64,000 nucleotides of DNA. Origin: Eupeodes corollae (lineage: Eukaryota; Arthropoda; Insecta; Diptera; Syrphidae). Of this stretch, positions 25,191 through 37,245 are shown in pieces. Under the pieces are notes generated by a model. It ran no database searches, was not told where the DNA came from, and saw only the letters and a program-made list of their open reading frames with translations. Made by a program: the position numbers and the translations under genes. Location of the stretch: positions 6,793,118-6,857,117 of the forward strand of contig NC_079149.1 of the NCBI RefSeq assembly GCF_945859685.1. The letters run 5' to 3'. How positions within the stretch are numbered: position 1 is the first letter of the stretch; the number at the start of each line of letters is the position of its first letter.

Positions 25191-28100
25191 TTGACAGAAT
25201 TAAAGTTTTCACAGAATTATATTTCTGGTGTCATTGTCAGTGCGATAGGAGAAATCGACTCATAAAAATACTATTTTCAAAGTTTTTACAGCAAACACAA
25301 GAAATTTGGATGAAAAATTTGTTTAATATTTCTGAGAATACTGAAAATCTCTGAGATTTAAGAATTATAAACTGGCCAATTTCAAGCGCTATTTCAACAA
25401 GTCAAATAGTAAAACCACAATTTCCTGTCAAAAGAGCGGAATCAAAAAAGAAAAATTGTCAAATTATGCTAAGACACCGTTTTTAATTATGCAACTTGTC
25501 CCAAGTTCTCATTTTGTTAAACAAATTTTTCTGAACTTAAGTAAGTTTCATCTTCGAGCCGACGATATCAAAGCATAAGAATTTATTACAAATTTTATTT
25601 ATGCTTTTCTTTACCCCTGATGGTTCCGAAGTAAAATTTTAATTTCACTTTCAGATTAAAAAAAAAAAACAATTTGTTATTATTTTGATCTTAATGAGGG
25701 GGATTACGGCCATAGAAAAATGTCTTCTTTCTTATGGTCAATGATCAACCCGTGGCCAAAAAAAAAAAAATGGAGACAAATTTCTTTAAGCTTTCACCGA
25801 AAAGTTTCTCTAAAACTAATTTGTTTCTGTTTTTGTTTGTGGTTGTTGTTTTTGTTGTTGTTAACTTTATTTTCTGTCCACTAACTTTATTTTTTTTTTC
25901 AAAGGTCTAAAAATACATAAATCAATGACATTCGAAGAAAACAACTTTGAGAAACTATACTCTTCTTTTCTCATCTTGATAGTGAAGATGCAAGAAAATG
26001 ATAAAATTGAATTGGAGGTTCGGAGCAGTGGTGGTGGCGGTGAAGCTGGCAGCATGCTGCCGCCATGCCATGAACTATCAAATAAACAAACTGAAGCATA
26101 CAATACGACTTTTTGGTCAATAACTAATATTCAAGTCTCAGCTCAGTTCAGTTCAGCTCAGTGGCAACAGACCTCGGAAAATTACCTTGAGTCCACAACC
26201 ACACAACATGCACACACATTTTTCATTGTTATTAAGTGGCAAGTCAAAATCAACGTCAGACTCAATCCACCACTCTTAAAGTCTCTTCCATGTGGTTTCA
26301 AGAAGTTGTGGTCGTCCAACGTCGCGTCGCTTCGGTCGTTGTATAACCATATTCGGGTTTCAAAAAGACCATCTCCATCAGAAACCAAACAGAGATCTGC
26401 CAGAGCTCACTCTAAGATGTTAATGAAAAATAGGAAACCCCTCGAGAGCAGAGAACCCTTTGCGCATGAAAATAATAAAAGAACTTAAATTAAATACTTG
26501 AAGCCTAAAAAAGATGCCCTTCACTGGGTTTTGCGTCTGCCCGTTCGTCGTGCGTCTTCATCGTTGTTGTTGTTGGGGTTGTGTCATCGGACAATGGCTA
26601 GCGATATGGCGACTATACATTCAAGCCAGTCAGCCTTTATGACTCATTGCAGCTTTATGCAGTTTTAATAGTGAACTCACTGCAGTCCGTGTTCTTAAGT
26701 ATCTTTTTTATCTATACAGCTACACGCCTGAACGCCCAGTCAAGGAACAACTTTAAGAAAAAGTCATTCCGCGCATTCAGATATCTTGACTTGCGCTGCT
26801 GTCTAGGTTAGGTGTGTGTATGGTGTTATGGGCTCCATTCGTAGGCAGGTTTTTTGAATACGACCTTATTTTTTTGTCTTCAACAGAAATTCCATTAAAC
26901 TCACTCACCTGTGGCCAGGTAAGTATAAGTAGTAGTTGGTTCTTGGGTTGAAGGTAGAACAACTGGACCAAGCCCTCGCATGTTCGCCTTCACGCTGCAC
27001 CCTTATATGGGTTCGTTGAGTAGTGTAAAGTGTAAGCGTAGCGTAATCTTCCCAGGAACAAAAAAAAAACAAGACAACAACAAAAAAAAAACGAAATCAA
27101 GTTGCTTCTCCAAGAATCTTAAAGGTCAAAAGATGGCTCTCGAACTTAAAGCTGATGTTTTAAGAGCTGATTCCCAAGAATGAATGAAGGAAAAACAACG
27201 AAAGTGTCATTATAACATCAGCATTTAATTGTTTTGACTTTTCGCCGGTTACATTTTTCGTTCTGTTTTTTTTTTTTTTGTTTGTTAGTTCTGTTTGATT
27301 CTCTTCTTCTGGTTAAATTATGTAAACGGATATGTTAATAGTGTTTAATTGCTACGAGCTACTGGAGTACCTATGTAAGACTTTAAAAGGGAGTCGTTGG
27401 TTTTATAGACTTACATAAATGGTGTATAATTTCTTTTATATTAATGGAGGCACATTAGGAGCACTTTTCTGTCGTAAACAAATATTGTCTAGGGTTATGG
27501 TTCTTTTTTTTTCAAAGCTGATATGCTTCTTAAGAACTTTAAAGCTGATTCCATGAAATTCTTAAAAAATATTCCATTGTTTTATAACCATTAAAATATT
27601 AACTTGTTTTTAAAGGGTGAGGAACATCATGGTTGAAAAAAATTTCAGAATTATTTTTAAGCCAAAGGAACATACATTTTAAGGGTTTTATCTGCTACTT
27701 CTTTAATATTGGAATGCCACAAGGTTCCAGTTTGGTAACTTTATGTTTTTTTCGGGCAGAATATTAATTTAAAGTAAAAAATAAAGTAGTAGATGAAGTA
27801 GCATGGTTTTTACTGTCTGTTCTCTTAAGAAATTTTTCAACACAATTTTTTCAACTTGCCATGTGAAACTAGCGACAAGTAGAGACTTAACTACGAAAAC
27901 AAGCACTTAGAGAGGGAACAAGACAAGGTGGAACCATTTTGAACTGCTTGCAATCTTCCAAGATAGAGTGTTTTACAAACACATCGTCTGAATTCAGCAT
28001 AAAATGTTTTTTTTTTTTACTTTAAAGTTGATGCCTCTAAGTTTTTTGAGCCTTTTAATCTCTGTTTGCACTTAAGCAAGACAAAATCTTGACAGAATTG

Positions 28101-28477
28101 TTTGACAGATTCAAAATTTGGACTTTCATATCTATTTCATAAAAATACTTGGCCATTTGCAAGTTACGCTCCTTTTTTGACTTCTGCTGATTTGCGAATG
28201 CAAAATGATACTAAGGTATTGATTTAGTACTTTTACCTGTCAAAAAATTATGACAATGTGTCATCCGTGTAAATACGTATTAATAAAAACAATAGCGACT
28301 TAAGTTCATTACTATATTTGTATGTGTATCGATCAATTTATAAATAAACCATCTGATGAAGTTAAATCTACTAAACTAGTACATTTAATGACATCTGACA
28401 GTTATTTTATTTTGGTCTATTTTTCACTACTTGAAACCACAGTTTTATTGTTTATTATTATTTCTTTAATAACTCAC
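25191..28477. other. Mostly non-coding DNA with one orphan open frame
   Basis: The longest open frame of the window is here, 25925-26488 on the plus strand (187 codons). It resembles no family I know, has no clear domain, signal or transmembrane pattern, and its amino-acid make-up follows local base composition. A strong donor-like CCAGGTAAGTATAAG lies near 26915-26930. The DNA between 26.5 and 26.65 kb is GC-richer. Either an untranslated exon or chance could explain these; I do not call a gene. Confidence 0.3.
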
Positions 28478-28765
28478 CTGAATAGATCCAGCTACGGATG
28501 CAGAGCTAAAGCTTCCACTGCTTATGTCAGAAATCGGTGTAAACTGTTTCCGCATGATGGCAGTTGAGTTTTCTTTATTTTTTAAATTGACACTTTGTGT
28601 TTGTGATTTCATTGACATAATGACAAGTGTAGATTTATGTTGTGCTTTATATTGCTCTTGTTGTTGTAGTTGTTGTTGATGTTGCTGATGTTGATCTTGC
28701 TGCAATTGTTGTTGTTGTAGTTGTTGTTGATCTTCTTGATGATGATTATTATTTCTCATAACCAT
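28478..28765 (-). CDS. Candidate first coding exon, Gln-rich protein (gene not recognised)
   Basis: Reading leftward from 28765, GCCATGG gives a good start context. The exon encodes 96 residues: an Asn/His-rich start (MRNNNHHQ), a glutamine-rich tract over roughly residues 10-42, then a non-repetitive stretch with KSQTQSVNLKNKENSTAIMR, TPISDISSGSFSSASVAGSI and a final Gln. It ends in phase 0 at CAG|GTGAGTTA, a near-consensus donor; reading through gives a stop three codons later. The non-repetitive serine-rich half looks like genuine coding sequence rather than microsatellite translation. A CTATAAATA box lies upstream near 28815. The next exon would be further left and was not found. I do not recognise the gene; a transcription or signalling regulator with a Gln-rich N-terminus would fit, but that is inference. 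Confidence 0.55.
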
Positions 28766-28809
28766 GGCAAAAATTATTATACAATTTATTTTATACTATA
28801 TATCAACTT

Positions 28810-28822
28810 ATTTATAGCTACC
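28810..28822 (-). promoter_or_regulatory. TATA-like box upstream of the Gln-rich exon
   Basis: On the minus strand the leader reads GGTAGCTATAAATAAG about 50 bases upstream of the ATG at 28765. A transcription start 25-35 bases downstream would leave a very short leader. Such boxes are common by chance in AT-rich DNA, so this is weak. Confidence 0.2.
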
Positions 28823-30486
28823 GACACTAGCACTATCCGAAACTAATTTATTATTATTAGTACCACAATGAAAATAGTAACTTTTTGACATATTGATTGA
28901 CATTTCTATTTTGTTGCACCATAAACCTTCTCTTTTTTCAAAACTCATATACACACGTAGAAGGTACAAAAGGTGCAAGAAATTTCTTAAATATTTTCAA
29001 ATATTAAGGTTAAGAAATAAAACAAAACATAATAACAAAATTATGGAAACAAAGTAGGCTAGTTCACAATATTTTGTTTGGCCTTAAATTACATTAGAGA
29101 AAAATGTCGTATACACATGTTACGTATCCGTAAGTTGTTTTTATTTTTTTAATTTTATTGGCAATATTATGGTGTGCCTATGCGAGGAAGTAGTATCTGA
29201 AACGAGAAAGAGAAAAAATAAATAAAAAACAGATCAAATTAGTTCGACTGTCAATTCATTGAGTTGGAAAAAAGTTAATTTAAGCTTATAACAAATCACT
29301 GTCACGCATTCCGCTTGATATACGAGTACAACGGGCGACATAGACAACAAAACACATGAGCTTGTTATGCAAGATAAAAAGTACTGGATTAAGTTCTTGG
29401 TGTGGCGCCAGCCTTATGTATGTAGTTATAACTAGAAGTGTAACCGTCACCTAGGTCAAGAGAATAATAATTGTAGTTGCTATGTGGCATGGAATGCAGC
29501 CATTCTTGTACACCCTCCAGAAAAGTATTGATTTTGACATTTCAGTGGCATGATTCAAGATATTTGATTTTCTTTTTTGTTTAAAAGGTTTAAAAACGAA
29601 TAAAAATAATATAAGTAAATCATTATGTTATTAAATGCAAAAATAAAATGTAAGGCTATTCACCTTAAAGCTGACTCTACATTTGAATATATATGTACAA
29701 CATTTACTTCTTGTGTTATTATGTTAATTATATACATATTTATTTTTTATCCTCACGATTTATTCAAATTTTATTTCTCTAGGCGATATAGAAATATAAT
29801 ACTACCGGGGCTGTTGCTGCTGTTTCTGTTTCTGTTTTTTTTTTGCTATGTTGTTGGTGCCGGAGATAATTATCTTTTAATAAATTCTTCTGAGTTGATA
29901 CCGTTTCTATTATTGGCGTTGTATAATAATAAGCTTTATTTATTTTTTGTACATATATTGAAAGATTGATATAGGACAAATTTTAATTCCATTCCATTTG
30001 CGGATTATAATTTCAAATGAGATCAGTTCAAGGTTTCAGCATGGTATAGACACTCTGTTTCGCAGAATTAATGACAGTTTGTCACTGAACACGAGATTTT
30101 TCGTTGAATTTAGCCAACATTTAAATTTACCGCCATTTGTTTATCTGAGTACTAACACACTTTTAAGTTAAAGATGACAGCTGGTGGCTTAGGAAGACAC
30201 GCAAAACTTCACAGTCACGTTCCTTTTTATTTACACTGATGTCAAATTGAGAGTATGAACGAAACTTTTATTTACGTGTGAACAAGATTATTCTCATTCT
30301 TAAGTTCATCAAACATTCAAACATATAGAACGAATTCATTAAATTTTCACCATAACAGTAAACACGCAATTCCGCAACGTATTAATGGTGAAATTATTAA
30401 TGTTGTAAATATGGCTTAATTCGCTCAAAATGCGATTTTAAATCTGAGTTAGAACAAATCAAATAGAACATAAAAACAAATACAAA
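28823..30486. other. Non-coding DNA, no recognisable gene
   Basis: AT-rich sequence. Chance frames at 29625-29969 are hydrophobic translations of T-rich DNA. I see no transposon ends or RNA genes. Confidence 0.45.
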
Positions 30487-30960
30487 ATGTCCCCTCTTTC
30501 TTTGTTTTTAAGCCTAGTACATACTTGTGAACCATCTTGTGAACCCATACAAATTTCAGTTTTTGGTTCACCCGTGAACTTGCTCGTGAAGCTGAGTGGA
30601 GAAAAAAGTGGAGAGTTTTCGTTCACGGGCAATTCACGTGCAGAATGTACGGGAACTGTTGGTGAAGCTGAAGTCAAATGTTTACAACGTGTACTCACAA
30701 GTGTGTACCAGTGAGCAATGTCAAAAGTTCACTTTCACCACTGGCGAACGTTCACTTCACGAGGAAGTATGTACTAGGCTTTAACGTCAAACACATGACT
30801 TTGGAGAGATGTCGACTCTTTCTTTGTTGTAAACGTCAAACACATGACTTTGAAGAGGTGTCCCCTCTTTCTTTGTTGTAAATGTCAAACACATGACTTT
30901 GAAGAGGTGTCCCCTCTTTCTTTGTTGTAAACGTCAAACACATGACTTTGGAGAGGTGAC
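30487..30960 (+). repeat. 49-bp tandem repeat split by a MITE
   Basis: Three and a half units of 49 bp begin at 30783, 30832, 30881 and 30930 with AACGTCAAACACATGACTTT and end CCCCTCTTTCTTTGTTGTA. The units differ at only a few positions. The sequence left of the MITE (30487-30507, TGTCCCCTCTTTCTTTG) is the end of another unit, so the MITE at 30511-30780 landed at the TTGTTGTAA junction inside the array. Confidence 0.9.
30511..30780 (-). mobile_element. PIF/Harbinger-type MITE, copy 3
   Basis: Same family as the copies at 22262 and 22916: ends AGCCTAGTACATACTTG and AGTATGTACTAGGCT, length 270 bp. It is flanked by an exact TTA duplication (30508-30510 and 30781-30783). The internal palindrome GTTCACCCGTGAAC is present at 30566-30579. 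It interrupts a 49-bp tandem array, which shows the insertion postdates at least part of the array's expansion. Confidence 0.9.
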
Positions 30961-31412
30961 AAATTGATTCAGGAGTGCAATTACGTTAATGCTATCTTTT
31001 TGTTCTTCAACTGTTAAGTTGTATAGACAGATTAGTTAAATTCTAAATTGGATTTTGGACTGATTTTGAAAGAAGTCAACTTCATCATAAAGCGGTCCTT
31101 CGATTTGACTCTTTTGAGGTCACTCATTTAGTCATTTGATTTATTTTTATCCTTTTTAAATCAAATGGAATGGGATCAAATTTAAAAATGATTTGAATCA
31201 ACAAACAATGAGAACTTGACGAACTGTCAAACTTTTGTCAATATCGAAAATGACAGCAACCAACACATTTGACTTTATTGATGAATAAAGCATAAGGATT
31301 AGAAGAAATTTCTTCCAGTTTTGCACGAATTTCATTCGACTGCGAACAAGAATATTTTCCTTTTTTAATTTATTAAACACATCGAAAGATTTCGTTTAAT
31401 TTTCACCGTGAA

Positions 31413-32285
31413 AGTACGCATCTGAAGTGAAACGAATTTTTTTCGGCTAACGAAAACCACAGCGGAAAAATATTTGTGGAGAGTTCTATTAGCTGTCAAA
31501 AACAATTGATTTCCCGACCTATCTCCTGGGGTTCTTCCTGTAATGTCTCGCCTTGATCTGAAACGACAAGATCGGCCTTACTACCCGACTTCCTTTTGTT
31601 CCTGTCTGTGACGTGGTAGCGCATGCTATCACGTAAGGAACGCCACATTGCCCTGCAATCTTTAACTGGAATTCAAAAAACCTTACATACGGAATTCTAT
31701 TTATTAACATTTTATTGAGCAGTTAGCACATGGAGTTTTCATTTCTGCAGCTATGAATATTACACTAGAGGCTCACAACGGCTCAATTATTTTTGTGAAG
31801 CCTATGCTCCAACTTCCAAATAGCTTCACTGGCTTCGACCAACGAGGCCAGTTTCTTTCCTTCTTTTTTTTTCTTTGGCTTATTTTTTGGAAGTTGAAGT
31901 TCACTGCTTGTCTTCATCACTTCATCACCACATCACCAAAAACATCCTGAGTTTCCGATTCAGAAATGTAATGTTGGAACACATTAGAAAAATCCATTTT
32001 ATTGAATTTTAGACCAAAGATAAATCCAAATCAAAACACTGAAGGTCACGTGTAAACGATTTTTTTCCATTTTAATTTGTAAAAAAATTTGTTCAATAAA
32101 TAAATTAAGCGTCAAAATTTCACCAGGCAATTAAATTGGGAACGAAAAGAGTGGAGAATTGTACTAAAAAATCTAGTACAACTATCCACTAAAATGACAC
32201 ATTTCGTCGTTCAGCAGCGTACTGAAAACCGAAAAGAACAGCGAAATATAGGAAATTTCATTTTGCATCAGCAGCGTACTAGGCT
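31413..32285 (-). mobile_element. PIF/Harbinger relic with MADF-domain remnant, copy 2
   Basis: Related along its length to 23539-24271: AGTACGCATCTGAAGTGAAACGAA at the left, GCAGCGTACTAGGCT at the right, and the shared interior. The outermost left bases are lost. Compared with copy 1 it has about 140 extra bases at 31510-31690. Read on the minus strand these give VKDCRAMWRSLRDSMRYH, the second half of a MADF domain (C..W..LRD..R). An ATG at 31997 opens a short frame, MDFSNVFQHYIS, that may be the original start. Stops and frameshifts break the gene. Together the two copies show that the parent element carried a MADF protein. There is no transposase. Confidence 0.75.
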
Positions 32286-34708
32286 TGAAGTTAAACACTC
32301 AAAATGTAAAAAAAATAAATAGGTGTCAAATCGTCATCTAGGAACTGTCAAGTAATATTGTATGAAATTTCAACATGACGGATATAATTGAACTGACAGT
32401 AAAATTTCCTATACCTAAGCAATTGAAATGGAGTGTAAATTATCTTATTTACACGTATGACAACTAAAGTGTAATGTAAATTAGAATGTAAATGTTAATG
32501 TCACAAAACCTTTAACAATTAAAATACATAATAAATGTGGTATACTTGGTATTGGGAGAAAGGTGTTTCGTTTCATTAATGTAAAGTTTTTTCAACTTGA
32601 GTTTTCTGGTTTAGTTTTTTTTACATCTCATTCCAATCATGGTAATTAAAAAACAAATTTAAATCAGACCTTAATTAAAAGCTTTGAATGAGAGTCATAT
32701 CATTCTGTTTAAAATTGTGTCAAATTAAGATAAAATGTCTCCAGAAGTTCAAAAATTTTAGGTCTATTTTATAAATTTCTAAAGAGAAAATGTTGAGGAA
32801 AAAACAAGAACAAGAGTCCGCTAGTATTTTTTTAAGTTTCTGATTAAAATCAAAATTAAAAATCATACCATGAACCCACTCACGCCACAATTCGCTTTAA
32901 ATAATTATCATTCTCGTCCGACAACACTGCGCTCTGAATTAATTTTCACCTCGTTAAGATATTTCTATAGCTTTTAAGTCGGCCTTAACATTTTTCTTTA
33001 CTTTTTTTCGTTTATAGGAAAGATATGTTTTTCTCTCTTGTTCATTTTAAAAAATAGTTGCAACACAAGTTCTGAAGATTAGATGTCACAACATAAATAG
33101 AATTAAAAACAGAAGAAGATACAAAAAAAGTATAAAAACATAATAATAATGTTAAGGAATGCAGAAGACCATCTTCTTCGCCAACCTCAACATGCGCGCA
33201 CAGCACTTTATACGTTATACCTGCTCCTGGCGGCTGCTCCCGCCATATTCAACTCACACCGCAAAATGTCTGGAGATTTAGAAAAATCTCATTCTAATCT
33301 TCACAGGGGGTTCCAAGTAACAAAGTTACCAATAAGTAGGTATATGAAGTTTGTGCGGGCGCGAACGGGCTGAGGGGGAAATTATGATTTGTCCGCCATG
33401 TTTGTCCTGTCTCTTTGGACATGACACAACGATGCTATACTATGCTCTGCCACAACCTGCTGGCTTTGATTATTCCTTATAATTCGCACAACAAGCCTAA
33501 GGCTTCTAATAGATGTCTGAAGCCGAGGATGAGGAATGAAGAACCAACGAACCTATGCCAACTGATTGAGTCTTCTTCTCTCAAAGCTACCAGCCTATGT
33601 AGTCTCGAGAATTTGATGGTGGTGTGGTGGCTTGTATGGCCTTACCGGTCTTACCAATCCAAACCCCGATATGGTCTGTTCAAGTCCGCATCAAAGAAAA
33701 TGATGTGATCATAGAGGTTGGGCACACCATGATGACCATGGATGATGATCATCAAGATGATGGAACTGTAGAAAAATAGACTTCGCATTTCTCAAATAGC
33801 TTCATAGTGGTTCTGACTACCGTCTTCGTCTTCGCCTTCGGTAGGTTGGTTGGTCTTCATCATCGTCATAGCTTGAATGTGACCTTGTGCATCCTTCTGC
33901 GCGCATGTGCCGCCGCCATCCATGGCCGCCGCCCAACCAACTCGTAATTATTGTGTTTTCCCTCCTCCTATAGCCTTATCTTCGTTTGTATATCTCTCTG
34001 ACAGTAGTAGAGGCTGGCGCGCCAGTAAATTTGTCCAGTTTTATCTATATACGAACGATGTGCTTCAGCTTTTAGCTCCAGCTCCAGGTCTAGTCTTAGT
34101 AAAGTAATGATGATGGCCATGAAAATGCGGAACATTTTCTTCTGGTTGCTCAGCACACACACACCATCTCTGATGCACTCACTGGACTAACCATACAACT
34201 CATCATTTAAGTTTAAATCGGATTGCACGCGTATCTTTTAGGCACATAAGTATTAGGTAGGTTTATAGGTAGGTAAGTTATAGATAAGTTCTTATTTTTC
34301 CTCATCGCCTTTACGTATCGACGATGTCTATCACGAATCGGATTACAGATTTTCAAGACTTATGGTGTTTGACCACGGAATGTATGAATAGAGGAATTTA
34401 TTAATATCGTTAATTTGACTAAAAATTCGTTCAAGCTAATTGTGTTTTGGGCATTAGGAATATAAATTAAGAGAAAGCTGGATCCCATGGATCATATAGA
34501 ACTTACACCCCCCTTTATTTTATTACAAACGCCCGGCCATGAAATTACAGAAATGTCAATATTCTTAAGAAGCGAAATTTGTGTGGTTCTTTAGTTTTTG
34601 TTCTTCAAATTGACAGCTGTCACTTTTCATAGACGGATTCTATTTTGGATTTTACGACTGATTTTCACAATAGTTTGACGTCTATCAAGTTTTCAGGTTT
34701 CTTCAAAA
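32286..34708. other. Non-coding DNA with a GC-richer central part
   Basis: From 33.15 to 34.15 kb the sequence is clearly GC-richer, with CGCCGCCATCCATGGCCGCC near 33910. Chance frames there show no family features. It could be regulatory or untranslated exon DNA. The rest is AT-rich with TTTGACA words. Confidence 0.4.
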
Positions 34709-37245
34709 TAAACCAATAGGTTAGGTTAAAGTGGCTGCGGATTCAGAATTTAGAGAACTACTTCTTACTAGTCGAAAGAATTTGAGCTTTTTATAATACG
34801 AAGAAGATGTTTGATATCCTTTTTAGCTAGTTCACTGGGATTATCAAAATAGCAGTCTTCCAGATGAAGTTTGCGTCTTAATGCAAGCGCAGGGCAAGTG
34901 CAGAGAAGGTGGGAGATTGTTTCCTCTTCTTTCTCATCCATACAGCTCCTGCAGAAGTCATTTGAGGCTACACCAAGTCGTATAGCGTGTCTGCTTATAA
35001 AACAGGGTCCCGTAGGGACACATATTAGGGAGCTAATATGAAGTCTGCTTTGAGATAACAAGTCTTTAGGTAAAGTAAAGGCCATATGAGTTTTGTGGCT
35101 GCGCCAGTTGCTAAATTGTGTCACCTAGAGTTTGCTATCGCAAAAGCTGTTTCTTTTAGCATGAGTTTACACGTAGTTGAAAAAGACATGACGGTTCTAT
35201 TTTAAGCGAGTTCATCGGCCCGACAATTTCCCGTGATGTCTCTGTGGTCCGGCACCCAACAGAGGTGAATGTTAAATTGCTGCGCCATCTCCATAAGAGA
35301 CGATCGACAGTCGGAGGCCGTTGGAGATTTGTTTGAGACACCATTAAGAGACTTAATAGCAGCCTGACTGTCAGAGAAGATGCAGATATCAGAAGTTGAT
35401 TTCATGTTTTCTCTAAGCCAGGAGAGAACCTCTTTGATCGCTAAAATTTCCGCTGAATGAGATGCTTAGATTAAGCTTTTCTGAGAACACACCACTACCA
35501 TCTCACTCATTCGTCTTGAATGTTCCATTCATCTCTGGATGGAATGGATACCTGGAAGTTTTTTCCAAATTGGGGTTTTGGAATAGTGTAGTCTATGTAC
35601 TTTGGTATAGAACCAAAGAGGTTCAAAATGATGGAGTGTCCCACATTGTTGTTGGTCCATTGAGTTGAGGCGTTGAGTCTTATAGCTGTACTCGCTGCCA
35701 CTTGTTTGCTGAAGACGTCGAGAGGTGTCAGATGGAGGAGAGTGTCTGAGGGTGTGGTTCTCAATGCCCCGCTTATGCAGAGACATGCAGTGCGTTGGAC
35801 TCTGCTGAGTTTGTCGTAGTATGTGACTTTCTCCAGTGCAGTCCACCATACTGCAACACCGTACATAAGTATTGGTCGGATGACCGATGTGTATAGCCAA
35901 TAGGTTATTCGAGGTTGAAAACCCCATTTGCTTCCTATGGTTTTCTTGCAAACGAAAAGAGCTATTGTAGCTTTTTTAACTCTTTCCTCAATATTAGGTT
36001 TCCAACTTAATTTCTTGTCAAATCAGACCAAGATATTTGGCTTCATTGGTAAAAATTAGTAAATAAATAAATACATTGGGTGGCGTAACAGTTCGTTTGA
36101 GAACTAGGTCCTAGTGACTTACAACTCTCAACCATTCCTGTGTGCGAGTAATGTTGTCAGGGATGGAAGGGACCTACAGTTTTTCGCCGAATTCGAACGG
36201 CAAATTTGAGAAAGCACTTTTCATGAGAAGAATTAGTCTTGGAGAATTTGTCAATTCCTCGCAAGAGGCAGCAAATGTGAAAAAAAAAAATTCGATGGCA
36301 TAGGCATTGATCGAACCCAAGACCTTTGGCATGAAATTCCAACGCACTAACTATCATGCCACGGGTACTACTGAGATCTTGTGTTTCCGTGTAAAAAGTA
36401 CGAGGAGCCCATCTAGTGAGCTTATTGAGTGCGTTTTGGAGGAGGTCTCTCAGTGTATTAGGATGTTCTCCTGTGACGGCTATAGCAACATCATCGGCAT
36501 ACGCAACCACTCTGTAGCCTTCCCTCTCAGACCTCTACCGACAGACCTTTTCGTATAAAAATCCCCCAACTTATAGTTGATAGTCCTCCTTTTCAGCATT
36601 AGATTAATCAACTCACAAATTGAGTATTCGAAGTTCAGGGTCGTTATAGCAGAAGTGAAAGCGGGTGTGTCACCGTTGTTGAAAGCGCCTTCAATTTCCA
36701 GGAAGGCCACCAGCTCTTACCAGAGTGTGTAAGGCTGTTTCTACCGATTTGCCTTTGCAATAAGCATGATGAGACATCAATAGTCTCTTATCAATGCCAT
36801 TACGTACATCGTTCCAGAGTTTTGAGAATGACTGATGACAGGCTAATAGGTCTTAGATCTTTAGGGTTGACATGCGAGCTACTTTTACTTCTTTCCATCG
36901 CTGAGGTATATAGACCAGATCTAGACAACTTTTGAAGATCATCTCAACGATGGACAAAGTTATATCAATGGTAAGTTGTAGCTCAGCTGGTACGATTTGA
37001 TCTGGACCTGGAGATTTATAAGGTTGGAAACTATTCAGAACCCATGTCAATTTTTCCTTTGTAACAAGACCTGGTTTGTTGTATTAACGGATCTGGGAAG
37101 TGGGTGTCTGGTAGCAGGTTTAGTGTTTCTTCTCTAACATGGAGTTAGTCCATGTACGATCTGCGTTTTTAAGACAACACTGCATGGTTGGATTTGTCGA
37201 GAGAATCTTCCTTATCCTTGATGCCTCCGAGGATTTAACCAATGT
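34709..37245 (-). mobile_element. LOA/I-like LINE relic with RT and RNase H, copy 1
   Basis: On the minus strand the order is as follows. Pre-RT text ends near 37060. The RT fingers at 36853-37050 read YKSPGPDQIVPAEL. An RT block at 36480-36710 has FLEIEGAFNN. The YADD block reads VAYADDVAIAV near 36480-36510. A post-RT thumb and connection at 35507-35951 includes ILMYGVAVWW (split across frames). An RNase H domain at 35202-35405 shows IFSDSQAAIKSL and ends GNCRADELA. A C-terminal Cys/His segment at 34768-35124 reads CRSC...ISHLLCTCP. The 3' end has AACCTAACCTA near 34720. RNase H plus this order fits the LOA/I group rather than Jockey. Frameshifts and a SINE insertion have killed it. Confidence 0.9.
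36058..36370 (-). mobile_element. tRNA-derived SINE, copy 1, inside the LINE
   Basis: Read on the minus strand it starts AGTACCCGTGGCATGATAGT. The A-box-like TGGCATGATAGTTAGTGCG is followed by a B box in GTCTTGGGTTCGATCAATG. The body shares AATTGACAAATTCTCCAAGA, AAAAGTGCTTT and AAACTGTAGGTC with the copy at 52 kb. The 3' end reads GTTACGCCACCCAATG followed by a TATT repeat tail. It splits the LINE reading frame between the RT palm and the ILMYG region. A clear target duplication was not found. Confidence 0.8.
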
